Positions 43,082-53,459 of a DNA stretch of 64,000 bases are shown in pieces; within the stretch, counting starts at the first letter, position 1, and every line of letters begins with the position of its first letter. A program made the position numbers and the translations under genes. The notes under the pieces were generated by a model, which saw only the letters and a program-made list of their open reading frames with translations, was not told the origin of the DNA and made no database searches. Origin of the DNA: an uncultured Clostridia bacterium (GTDB taxonomy: Bacteria > Bacillota > Clostridia > Lachnospirales > Lachnospiraceae); contig CAOKDX010000003.1 of assembly GCA_948467395.1 (NCBI GenBank), positions 62,001 to 126,000 on the forward strand, given 5' to 3'.

Positions 43082-44425
43082 TCACTCTAATTTTATAGGA
43101 TGGTTCTTCTTTCTCTGCCAGCTCATCATTCCAGCAGAAAGGACAAACGCCATCAGTTCCGCCACCGGCGTTGCCAGCCAGATTCCTGTCACACCAAACA
43201 GGGCAGGCAGGACCAGCATGGCGGCAAGCATAAATACAAATGACCGGGAAAACGCAAGAACTGCCGAAACCATCCCCTTTGACAGGGCCGTAAACATCCC
43301 GCTGGCAAATATATTGAAGCCGATAAAAAGAAGTGCAATGGTACAGATCTGGTTCCCAGAGACGGCAAGACCATACACCGGATTAGCCGGCCGGGTAAAT
43401 ATGGAAACAAGTGGTTTGGTAAAGAGAAAGGAGAACAACGCTGTCAATACAGAGATAACGGCAATAACTTTTATGCTCACTGTCACCAGCTTCCTTAATT
43501 TATCGTTGTTCTTCTCTCCGTAATAGTAACTGATCATCGGCGCCACCCCATAGGAATAGCCTGTGTACAGTGAGCTTGCAAACATCAGCACATAGGTAAT
43601 GATAGTTACGGCAGCCACCCCGTTTTCTCCCACATAGGTGAGCATGGTCCAGTTAAACATCATGGTAATGATCCCGGTAACAAGTGCTGTGGCCATCTCT
43701 GAGCTGCCATTTGCCGCCGCTTTCATAAGCACTCTCAGGCGCATCGCCGGTTTCTTAAAATGAAGAAGGTTTTTTTTATGGCTAAAGACACACAATCCCA
43801 CAATTGCAGTGACAGAATAACCCATGCCTGTGGCGGTTGCTGCGCCTCCGATCCCCATATCCAGCACAGCGATAAATACATAATCCAGTACCATATTCAG
43901 AACACCACCGGACACAGAGCAGATGAGGGAAAGGGCCGCTTTGCCGCTTGCGATCATGTACAGGGTAAAATTATTCATTAACAGAATGGGAACAGTAAAC
44001 AGCAGATAACGGCTGAGGTATTCCACGCAGTATCCCGATACTTCTGCAGACAGGTTCATACTGGCAAAAACAGGTCCCATGGCCAGATAGCCGATTCCGC
44101 ACATAATGAGCCCGGTCACGACATTTACCAGAATGAGGAAAGTAAAATCCCTTCTGGCCTCATCTGTCCTGTTCTCCCCCATCTTTTTCATAATCAGGGC
44201 ACTGCCGCCGGTGGCCAGCATGGTAGAAACCGCCGTCACCAGCTGGATCACCGGGGCTGTCAGATTTATGGCAGACAGCCCGTCCGTGCTGATCAAATTG
44301 GACACGAACAGCCCATCCACCATAGTGTAAAATGACATAAACACCGACATGGCAATGGTAGGGACAGCAAATTTAAAAATATTTCCCAGGGTCACAGGTT
44401 TTTGATATACATTTTGTTCTTTCAT
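43082..44425 (-). CDS. MATE family efflux transporter (MerR-controlled)
   Basis: The 447-residue protein has twelve membrane helices. Characteristic blocks are VPTIAMSVFMSFYTMVDGLF at the first helix and MLATGGSALIMKKMGEN after the second. It should export cationic drugs or metabolites. It is transcribed divergently from a MerR-family regulator whose operator lies in a 19-bp spacer promoter facing this gene, so it is almost certainly that regulator's target. It differs from the other MATE gene at 31513-32910, whose context is a two-component operon. Confidence 0.9.
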   Translation of the reverse strand: MKEQNVYQKPVTLGNIFKFAVPTIAMSVFMSFYTMVDGLFVSNLISTDGLSAINLTAPVIQLVTAVSTMLATGGSALIMKKMGENRTDEARRDFTFLILVNVVTGLIMCGIGYLAMGPVFASMNLSAEVSGYCVEYLSRYLLFTVPILLMNNFTLYMIASGKAALSLICSVSGGVLNMVLDYVFIAVLDMGIGGAATATGMGYSVTAIVGLCVFSHKKNLLHFKKPAMRLRVLMKAAANGSSEMATALVTGIITMMFNWTMLTYVGENGVAAVTIITYVLMFASSLYTGYSYGVAPMISYYYGEKNNDKLRKLVTVSIKVIAVISVLTALFSFLFTKPLVSIFTRPANPVYGLAVSGNQICTIALLFIGFNIFASGMFTALSKGMVSAVLAFSRSFVFMLAAMLVLPALFGVTGIWLATPVAELMAFVLSAGMMSWQRKKNHPIKLE

Positions 44426-44449
44426 TATTTCCTCTTTTCTTCGCTTTTA

Positions 44450-44504
44450 TTGACAACGTTGTTCTTTAATAGTATGATAAACCATACAGTAACTGTACGG
44501 TCAA
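44450..44504. promoter_or_regulatory. Divergent MerR-type promoter and operator
   Basis: Minus strand, toward the MATE gene: TTGACC (44499-44504), a 19-bp spacer and TATCAT (44474-44479), the over-long spacing of MerR-activated promoters. The spacer holds the dyad ACCGTACAG-TTA-CTGTATGGT (44481-44501, one mismatch). Plus strand, toward the regulator: TTGACA (44450-44455), 17 bp, TATGAT (44473-44478). The two -10 elements overlap, and the dyad covers the plus-strand start point, so binding should activate the exporter and repress the regulator. Confidence 0.85.
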
Positions 44505-44538
44505 GAGATTTTTCAAAAAATGAAAAGAGAAAGCTAAA

Positions 44539-45360
44539 ATGAAAGAAAGCAAAAAACTTCTTACAATTGGACAGTTTGCCGCCGTTCATGGCATCAATAA
44601 GAAAACACTGATGTGGTACAACGAAATAGGGCTGTTCCATCCCGCCGTCATAGATCCGACGAATGGATACCGCTATTACAGCTACCACCAGAGCCCCATT
44701 CTGGAGACAATCCTTCTTCTGCGTGAGCTGGATGTATCCATTGAAGAGATTCGCAGCTTTATGGAAAACCGCTCCGCTTCCGGACTGAGAAAACTTCTGG
44801 ATGACAAGCTAAAAGAACTGGATCAGAAAATACTTCACCTTCAGGCAGTCAGGAAAACCGTATACAGTCACTACCAGAATATGAACACACTGATGAATCT
44901 GGATCTGTCGGAAATCAGTATTATAGAAAAGGAAGAACGCTGTCTTGTGACAGTAGAAGTAGATAAAAATACCCCCTTCGAAAAGGAGGTGGAGCTGATT
45001 ACGGCTGAGACGGGAAGATATCGGCTGGGACGGCTCCACAACGCCTCTTACGGCTCTATGATTCCTGTTTCCAGCCTGCTCAGGGGCAGCTTTGATGATT
45101 ACTGCAGGCTGTTTATTGAGATACCATTTCTTTCAAAAAAATCCGGGCTGCATATACAGCCCGGTGGAACTTACCTAAGAGCATTTCATAAAGGAGTCTG
45201 GGAAAAAATACCGGATCGATACGAGGCAATCCTGGATCACGCCGAAAAACACGGTCTGGTCCTGTCCGGTTACTCTTATGAAAAAGGCATAAATGAAACT
45301 GTCATTGACCGGATTGAGGATTATATCGTGCAAATTGAAATTCCGGTTATTTTGTCTTAG
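44539..45360 (+). CDS. MerR family regulator with GyrI-like effector domain
   Basis: The 273-residue activator has a MerR helix-turn-helix at residues 6-75 (LTIGQFAAVHGINKKTLMWY and GYRYYSYHQ). A dimerising coiled coil (about 80-115) follows, and then a C-terminal domain of about 150 residues of the GyrI/BmrR effector-binding kind. It would bind drug-like molecules and twist the 19-bp-spaced promoter of the divergent MATE gene into an active form. Its own promoter is normal and is overlapped by the same operator. Its TAG stop is formed by the first bases of repeat copy C. Confidence 0.9.
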   Translation: MKESKKLLTIGQFAAVHGINKKTLMWYNEIGLFHPAVIDPTNGYRYYSYHQSPILETILLLRELDVSIEEIRSFMENRSASGLRKLLDDKLKELDQKILHLQAVRKTVYSHYQNMNTLMNLDLSEISIIEKEERCLVTVEVDKNTPFEKEVELITAETGRYRLGRLHNASYGSMIPVSSLLRGSFDDYCRLFIEIPFLSKKSGLHIQPGGTYLRAFHKGVWEKIPDRYEAILDHAEKHGLVLSGYSYEKGINETVIDRIEDYIVQIEIPVILS

Positions 45361-45393
45361 CTCAATGACGCGAATCAGAACCCGTTGAGCGAA
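45357..45393 (+). repeat. Palindromic repeat, copy C
   Basis: This copy begins TTAGCTCAATG and closes with CCCGTTGAGCGAA, a weakened version of the copy A stem. It supplies the stop codons of both convergent genes (TAG of the MerR gene, TGA of the beta-helix gene) and probably ends transcription from both sides. Confidence 0.65.
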
Positions 45394-47908
45394 CTGCTTT
45401 CACCCCGGACCAGGCAGAGTAGAATTTATTTGTCCTCCCCCCTGTCTTTACAGATTTATAGGTACGGATTCTGACAAAATATTTTTTGCCCGGCTTTGTC
45501 CCGGTTATCCTTCTCGAGACCTTTTTATTCCCCTTCACCACAATTTTTTTCGTCTTCCTTTTCTCAAACTTTTTACTGACAGAGTACTGCAGCTCATAGC
45601 CGGTAGTCTGGATGCGCTGTCTCCTCCATCTGGCAGTAAATCCCCTGGTTGCAGCGGTAAGCCGGGAAAGCTTTGTTCCCTTTGGCACTATCTGGAATGT
45701 CTTTGTCATCGTTCCCTTATACATTCCAAGAAAACGTATGGTTACGCTGGCCTGCCCTGGGTTTCTATTCTTTGCGTAAGATAACTCATAATTCTGACTG
45801 CCGATTATCTTTCCTGCGGTATCCTTCACAGTAACCTTCGGTTTCCTTGCCTTCCCCGTATAAACGAAAGTATCTCCAGACAACAGAATCCGTTCCGGCG
45901 GGTGCACGGCCGGTTCCGGCGTCTGATCCTCTTCTTCGTATCCTGGGTTTTCTGTTGGTACGATGGACTCCCCCGGTTCCGGTGTCTCCGGTGTACCCGG
46001 AGTTTCCGTTATATCCGGCTGCTTCGTTGATCCCGGGTCTTCTGTAACTCCCGGGTCCTTTGTCGGTTTCGGAGACTCTTCTGGTTCCGGTGTCGCCGTT
46101 GTGTCCGGGGGCACCTCTCCAGTAGGTACGGGAGACGTAGAGGGATCCGGAACTTCCGTCGGTGCGGGAACCTTGGTAGGTATCGGGGATTCCGACGGAG
46201 CCGGCGTTTCCTCCGGTTCCGGCTTCTGATCAAGAAATGTCACAGACTTCTCCATTCGGATCAGATTCCCCAGATTCTTTACATCCTGCACGGTATCCAG
46301 TGGTTCACTGATATAGTCAGAGCAGAATAAAAATGTATATTCCCCCGCTTTCGCCTCCTCTTCGGCCTGCAGATAATATCTTCCGGGATGGGAATCAGAA
46401 GGCATCAGGGAGATGGCATTTCCCCAGTCTGTCTTTGCCAATATGGCGGGATCATCACTCTCCCAGTACTCCGACTTTATCCCCAGGACGCAGTCAGATT
46501 CATAAAGCATTCTGTCATCCGCCTCTTCCGGAGAGAGGTCATTTCCATCCACATCCTTCCATACAATATCAAAGTAAACATTTTCATTCGGCACAGAGCC
46601 GTCCAGCTTTCTCATTATGCTGTCCAGCAATACCTGGGAAGGAGCCGAGCTGATCTCTATACTGCCAATCTGCTTCGTCTCCTCCTGGGCTGGTTTCACC
46701 ACTGTCCACAACCCGTCGCTGTATTTCAACTGATAACCATAGTTATCGATGCTCTTCTGAGCCAGGACAAAATTTGTCCGGCTGACATATTCCCTGTTTA
46801 CTGAGATATAGGGCCATCCAAGCAGCAAGGTTCCGGGGAACAGGCGATGATATGTCTGAAACTGGGTGGTCCCGGTCACTCTCCCCTCAATAGTCAGGGA
46901 GCTTTCCTGATTGACCACCAGGATCCCTCTCTCCTCTGCCGGGTCAGATACCCCGGTAAAGTTACCTGATATTATGGCATTCATTGGATCGGAGACACCA
47001 TTCAGATCCAGACAGCCTCCCTGACGCAGCGTAACATGATTGAATTTATTAGTTTTTGGAGACAGACACGCCCCCTCCAGAATAACACTGCCCACGTTTT
47101 CCAGAACTGCATCGGAAAGGGATCCCCCTCTCAGGGTAAGGGTTGTATTGTCATTGCCCGTGATCTGCTTCGTCTTTGCATTATCGTAGCCGCCGCCAGT
47201 AATGGTCATATCTGCCCGGGCGTTTCTGCTCACATCTACTTTTTCCCGGACAGTCAGCTGTGCATCCAGATTTAATTGCGCATCTCCATAATAGGGCACC
47301 TTATTGTCATTGCCTTCATCATGACTCATGTAGACAGCCTGAAACATTGTCTTATCGTTTGAATTCCTGACTGTCAATGCGGCGCTGCCGCCAATGGCCG
47401 TATTGGTAAAGCCTCCCGCATAAACCGTGGGAAGAAGCTCCTCCTCCGAGCCGCCAAGGGATCCCCAGTCACCATTGGCGCCCTCCAGCCAGGTCTTTAC
47501 ATTATCCAGCGTCAAGCCATGTCCCGCAAGAAAAATTTCCCGATGCGGAACGCTTCCCAGTGCGTTTGAAGATTCAAAGGTCAATTCCATATTCTGAAAG
47601 CTTACATCCCCCTCCAGCTGTATGGGAGACCTGCAGTTCAAATGGCCGGTCGTTCCCTCTCCCCGGATCTCCGTAGCTGCCGGAATCGTTACCGGCAGCA
47701 TCCTGCCGCTGGCCTCCGCGTCCTTTCCTATGGTGATCAATCCATTGACCGTTATCGGGCTTTTTTTCTGCGACAGCGCCGTCATAAACTCTTCCCGGGT
47801 ACTGACACTTACTCCGTTTTCTGCCGCGGACAATGTCTCCGGAATGCCGGCAGCTGCAAGCGCTGCCATAAGAAGAACGCTGATGCCTTTCCGAAATCCA
47901 ATCTTCAT
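45362..47908 (-). CDS. Large secreted beta-helix protein with Pro/Thr-rich linker
   Basis: The 848-residue protein has a signal peptide (about residues 1-29, ending near TLSAAE). A right-handed beta-helix region (about 35-400) has pectate-lyase-like strands such as GLTLDNVKTWLEG and ADMTITGGGYDN. An uncharacterised domain to about 560 is followed by a 110-residue linker of P-E-T-S repeats (about 560-672). Two C-terminal domains follow: one with YTGKARKPKVTVKD, and one fibronectin-III-like with a lysine- and arginine-rich surface. No LPXTG or SLH anchor is visible, so it is free or bound through its basic tail. Polysaccharide or mucin binding is a guess. Confidence 0.75.
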   Translation of the reverse strand: MKIGFRKGISVLLMAALAAAGIPETLSAAENGVSVSTREEFMTALSQKKSPITVNGLITIGKDAEASGRMLPVTIPAATEIRGEGTTGHLNCRSPIQLEGDVSFQNMELTFESSNALGSVPHREIFLAGHGLTLDNVKTWLEGANGDWGSLGGSEEELLPTVYAGGFTNTAIGGSAALTVRNSNDKTMFQAVYMSHDEGNDNKVPYYGDAQLNLDAQLTVREKVDVSRNARADMTITGGGYDNAKTKQITGNDNTTLTLRGGSLSDAVLENVGSVILEGACLSPKTNKFNHVTLRQGGCLDLNGVSDPMNAIISGNFTGVSDPAEERGILVVNQESSLTIEGRVTGTTQFQTYHRLFPGTLLLGWPYISVNREYVSRTNFVLAQKSIDNYGYQLKYSDGLWTVVKPAQEETKQIGSIEISSAPSQVLLDSIMRKLDGSVPNENVYFDIVWKDVDGNDLSPEEADDRMLYESDCVLGIKSEYWESDDPAILAKTDWGNAISLMPSDSHPGRYYLQAEEEAKAGEYTFLFCSDYISEPLDTVQDVKNLGNLIRMEKSVTFLDQKPEPEETPAPSESPIPTKVPAPTEVPDPSTSPVPTGEVPPDTTATPEPEESPKPTKDPGVTEDPGSTKQPDITETPGTPETPEPGESIVPTENPGYEEEDQTPEPAVHPPERILLSGDTFVYTGKARKPKVTVKDTAGKIIGSQNYELSYAKNRNPGQASVTIRFLGMYKGTMTKTFQIVPKGTKLSRLTAATRGFTARWRRQRIQTTGYELQYSVSKKFEKRKTKKIVVKGNKKVSRRITGTKPGKKYFVRIRTYKSVKTGGRTNKFYSAWSGVKAVRSTGSDSRH

Positions 47909-47938
47909 TCATCCACCTCCTTTTATCCTTTTCCATAA

Positions 47939-47987
47939 CCGGTCTTTCCTATATATTTAGACTATAATAACACAATATCCGGTCTTT
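47939..47987 (-). promoter_or_regulatory. Direct repeats before the secreted beta-helix gene
   Basis: AAAGACCGG occurs twice on the minus strand (47939-47947 and 47979-47987), 40 bp apart, in the gap upstream of the beta-helix gene. They flank AT-rich sequence that could hold the promoter. They may be binding sites of an unknown regulator. Confidence 0.35.
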
Positions 47988-47999
47988 GTATATTATTAT

Positions 48000-50214
<2,215 letters not shown>

Positions 50215-50219
50215 TCACT

Positions 50220-50248
50220 ATTGTAACGTGTTATTGGTAGCTTGTCAA
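50220..50248 (-). promoter_or_regulatory. Promoter of guaB
   Basis: TTGACA (50243-50248), a 17-bp spacer and TACAAT (50220-50225) on the minus strand make a near-consensus promoter about 90 bp before the guaB start. Confidence 0.8.
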
Positions 50249-50260
50249 TATAATATTTCT

Positions 50261-51787
50261 TTAAAATCTCTTAATTTTTTTCGCCGTTGTCTTGTCAAAT
50301 TCCACTTCTCTTACAATGAGACTATGAATGCGCTTATAGACCGGAGTATCCCTGTTGTACTCGTCAATGATCTCCTGCAGCGCCGCCCTGATGTCTCTGA
50401 TCCGCTTCTTCTTTGCATAATCAGAATCCGGGAAAATCTCGGCCTCAATGACCTGATCCTTCTCCCGCACCAGAACCTCCTTTACCAGATCCGCCCGGCT
50501 CAGCTGATTCTCAATCTCCTCCGGCGATACATTCTCGCCATTGGCAAGGATGATCAGATTTTTCCTTCTGCCGGTGATAAAGACGAAATTATCCTTATCC
50601 ACATATCCGAGATCGCCTGTCTTCAGCCATCCATCCTCCAGCGTCTCCTCTGTCTCCTCTGGCATTTTGTAATATCCCATCATCACACTGCTGCCCCGCA
50701 CCCAGAGTTCCTCATCTACCACCTTCGCCTCACAGTTGGGCATCAGCTTTCCCACCGAGCCCTTTTTATTGTCCCATGCAAGATTTGTACTGATCACAGG
50801 AGAACATTCGGTCATACCGTATCCCTGGAGGATCGTTATGCCGTACTCCGCAAACCGGTCCACATAGTCCGGATCCAGATAGGCGCCGCCGCTGCAGATC
50901 GTTTTCAGATTGCCGCCGAAGGCCGCCTTTGCCACCAGCTTCTTGGGCATCATCCCCCCTGCTGCCTTTAATTTGGCGTAGATGGATTCAATGACCAGCG
51001 GCACCAGCAGCACCATATCCGGCTTAAAAAGCTTCAGGTTTTTCTGGACATGCATAATGGAATCATTGATACAGGAGGTTACGCCGATAAACAGCCCCTT
51101 TATGATATCCATGGTTAAGCAGTATACATGATTGATGGGAAGCAGCGTCATCGTCACCGTCCCGGCCGGTATCCTCATATCAAGGCACACCGCATTATCC
51201 GTCAGATTCTGGTGGGACAGCATAACTCCTTTGCTCTTTCCCGTAGTACCGGATGTAAATAGGATGGTACAGAGCTGGTCCGGATCGATCGGAGTCTCAT
51301 ACTGTCCCATGTTCTCCCTTCGAAGTTCTTCCCAGGAAAGGATCTCCCCTTTTCCATTCTCCCCAGGGCGGGCAGTTTCTGCCTGAAAGGAAACGATATA
51401 ACGCACACCCGGACACTTTTCTGCCGCCATGGCCGCCACATCGGGACGAATCTCATCGTAGAACAGCATCTCCACATCGGCCCGGTCAAGCAGTTCACAG
51501 ACAGCGTCCGCCGGCAGCTGTGCATCAATGGGAACCGCCACACTGCCGCTGTTTGTGACACCGAAGAAGCTGACGATCCACTGATAGGTCGTCGTCCCCA
51601 GGATGGCAATATGTTTCCCCTTCATGGCAAGGCTTTCCACCATGCGGCTCACTGCCATGGAATCCTCTCCCACCTCCCGGTATGTCTTATCCACTACCTC
51701 TTTTTTTACTTTATAGCGGTACGCCGCCTGATCCGAATAGGCCGCCGCGCTGTGGCGTATCACATCCTGCAATGTATGAATTTCCAT
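50261..51787 (-). CDS. Acyl-adenylate-forming ligase of a small biosynthetic operon
   Basis: The 508-residue enzyme has all core motifs of the AMP-binding superfamily: ILFTSGTTGKSKGVMLSH, GYGMTECSPV, WLKTGDLGYVDKDN and the C-terminal lysine in TTAKKIKRF. It activates a carboxylic acid as the adenylate and passes it to a thiol. As the acyl carrier protein gene lies 15 nt upstream, the carrier's pantetheine arm is the likely acceptor rather than free CoA. It is the last gene of the five-gene operon. The acid substrate (fatty, aryl or amino acid) is unknown. Confidence 0.88.
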   Translation of the reverse strand: MEIHTLQDVIRHSAAAYSDQAAYRYKVKKEVVDKTYREVGEDSMAVSRMVESLAMKGKHIAILGTTTYQWIVSFFGVTNSGSVAVPIDAQLPADAVCELLDRADVEMLFYDEIRPDVAAMAAEKCPGVRYIVSFQAETARPGENGKGEILSWEELRRENMGQYETPIDPDQLCTILFTSGTTGKSKGVMLSHQNLTDNAVCLDMRIPAGTVTMTLLPINHVYCLTMDIIKGLFIGVTSCINDSIMHVQKNLKLFKPDMVLLVPLVIESIYAKLKAAGGMMPKKLVAKAAFGGNLKTICSGGAYLDPDYVDRFAEYGITILQGYGMTECSPVISTNLAWDNKKGSVGKLMPNCEAKVVDEELWVRGSSVMMGYYKMPEETEETLEDGWLKTGDLGYVDKDNFVFITGRRKNLIILANGENVSPEEIENQLSRADLVKEVLVREKDQVIEAEIFPDSDYAKKKRIRDIRAALQEIIDEYNRDTPVYKRIHSLIVREVEFDKTTAKKIKRF

Positions 51788-51802
51788 ATTCCTACCTCAC
51801 TT

Positions 51803-52030
51803 TTATTCCGCAAGGGATTCGATATATTCTATCGCATCCTTCACTGTCTTGACATTAACCACTTCCCGCTCTTCCACTTCAATGTCAAAACGATCCTCGA
51901 TCTCCCCAACCATACTCATAAAATCATAGGAATTAAATCCCAGATCTTCAATAAATCTTGAGTCCTCCGAAATCTGATCCGGCTGGACGTCCACATACTG
52001 ACAAATCATTTCTTTCAAATCTTCAAACAT
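51803..52030 (-). CDS. Acyl or peptidyl carrier protein
   Basis: The 75-residue acidic helical protein is the size of a carrier protein. The phosphopantetheine attachment serine is S34 in EDLGFNSYDFMSMVGE; the usual aspartate before it is asparagine here. It starts at the ATG preceded by AAGGAGG. A second, dedicated carrier beside a ligase and a condensation-type enzyme points to specialised metabolism, not fatty acid synthesis, whose genes are absent here. Confidence 0.9.
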   Translation of the reverse strand: MFEDLKEMICQYVDVQPDQISEDSRFIEDLGFNSYDFMSMVGEIEDRFDIEVEEREVVNVKTVKDAIEYIESLAE

Positions 52031-52049
52031 ACGATTCCTCCTTAACTTT

Positions 52050-53453
52050 CTATGACCACTCAATGATCTCCCCTATGGTACGGCTGCTATCCTCGATGCC
52101 CCTGAATATAAGCCGGCACAGGTAATAATATATCTCTTCCAGTTTCTCATGGGTGACAACCCCTGTCTGGTGCTCAAAACAGAACTCCATCTGTCCGTCG
52201 GGTTTGTGGCTCACCGTGAGATAAAGGGTGTGTGCCGCCGCACCGTTGGAATATCTCTTGACGTGGTACTGGATATCCCCCAGCTTGTCTAATCCCGGGC
52301 CGTCATATTTCATGGTCAGCGGCTGGTAGGTCAGCGAGAGCGGCTCATAGGTCTGTCCGTCCTTCAGCTTGTAATACTGTTTGCGGAAAGCATAATATTC
52401 CGACGGACTGTAATTGGCATGACGGAAATACTGATTCTGTGCATCCCGGATCTTACAAAGTCCCTCCAGGAAGGTATCGTCCCTGGAAATAATAGTGCGA
52501 AACGGAAAACAGTGAATACGGGATCCCCCGCACCGCTTCTCCAGCAGGGTGGCCCGTCTGGCTATGGTGGTCGTAATGGAGATATCGTCTACGTTGTTTT
52601 CCTTCTGCAGATAGGTCCGCAGCCCCATCAGCAGGATACATGTCATGGAGATATGGTTTTCCTCACAGAACTTCTGCAGCTTCTCTGCTGCCCCTTCCTC
52701 CAGATAGAAGTTGCTGAGGTTCGCATCCACATTGTCTGAGACATTGGTGGCAGCCCGCAGCTTCGGATTCTTCGTCTCCTTCCGCTCCTTCTCCAGCTTT
52801 CCCGGACCATAGATATCAGTAAAGATAGGTTCGGAAGAGGATATCAGCTTCTCAAAAAATTCCCTGTCCTTCTTTGACGCCCTGCTGCCCGCCTCATATT
52901 CCAGATCCTTCTGGAGCTGCTTTAAATAGGACGCCATCTCCTTTGGATAGCTGATTTCCTCATATACCTTGCTGCAATACAGCTCGATGATGTCCTTGAA
53001 AAACGCCACCAGCGACTGGGCATCCATAATCAGATGGTTCACTTTGATATAGATGCCCTGAAACCCATCCGGCATCTTGATCATCACGATCTGATGCTGC
53101 GGGGTATCGTACATATCAAAAGGAATATTCGTCCACTCTGTCAGCTTATCGTCCGAATGCTCCTCCTTCCATCCGGTAAAATCAAAATGCTCGATCTCTT
53201 TCGTCTCTTCCTTCACCACATACTGATAGACATTTCCCTCCTTGTCCTCAGCAAATCTCACCCTCATGGATTCGCAACGGGCAACGGCCTCACGGATTGA
53301 CTGGCGCAGTATATCCCAGTCCAGATCTACCTGGATGGTCAGGCCGGAGCCAATATTGAGCACCTGTTTCTTCGGACAGTATTTCATACAATAGTAATGC
53401 AGTTTTTGTGCCGCTGTCAGCGGATATACCTTGTAACCTTTTCTTGTCTTCAT
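52050..53453 (-). CDS. Stand-alone condensation-domain acyltransferase
   Basis: The 467-residue protein has the fold pattern of NRPS condensation domains and related acyltransferases. It begins with the PLTAAQKLHYYC entry motif and carries the active-site block KVNHLIMDAQS. That is a variant of HHxxxDG, with N139 for the first histidine and A145 for glycine, but the catalytic H140 and D144 are kept. Later matches include SMTCILLMGLRTYLQ and FPFRTIISRDD. It would join a carrier-bound acyl group to an amine or alcohol. It lies 6 nt from the hydrolase gene and 19 nt from the carrier gene. Confidence 0.82.
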   Translation of the reverse strand: MKTRKGYKVYPLTAAQKLHYYCMKYCPKKQVLNIGSGLTIQVDLDWDILRQSIREAVARCESMRVRFAEDKEGNVYQYVVKEETKEIEHFDFTGWKEEHSDDKLTEWTNIPFDMYDTPQHQIVMIKMPDGFQGIYIKVNHLIMDAQSLVAFFKDIIELYCSKVYEEISYPKEMASYLKQLQKDLEYEAGSRASKKDREFFEKLISSSEPIFTDIYGPGKLEKERKETKNPKLRAATNVSDNVDANLSNFYLEEGAAEKLQKFCEENHISMTCILLMGLRTYLQKENNVDDISITTTIARRATLLEKRCGGSRIHCFPFRTIISRDDTFLEGLCKIRDAQNQYFRHANYSPSEYYAFRKQYYKLKDGQTYEPLSLTYQPLTMKYDGPGLDKLGDIQYHVKRYSNGAAAHTLYLTVSHKPDGQMEFCFEHQTGVVTHEKLEEIYYYLCRLIFRGIEDSSRTIGEIIEWS

Positions 53454-53459
53454 TCTGAA

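Noticed and set aside
38409-45393. Integron-like attC sites for the TTAGCTCAA repeats
   Set aside because: The repeats follow genes on different strands, do not end in the RYYYAAC/GTTRRRY core motifs, and no integron integrase is present.
45897-46230. Tandem repeat array in the beta-helix protein gene
   Set aside because: The repetition reflects codons of the P-E-T-S linker and is irregular in unit length; it is not a VNTR or CRISPR.
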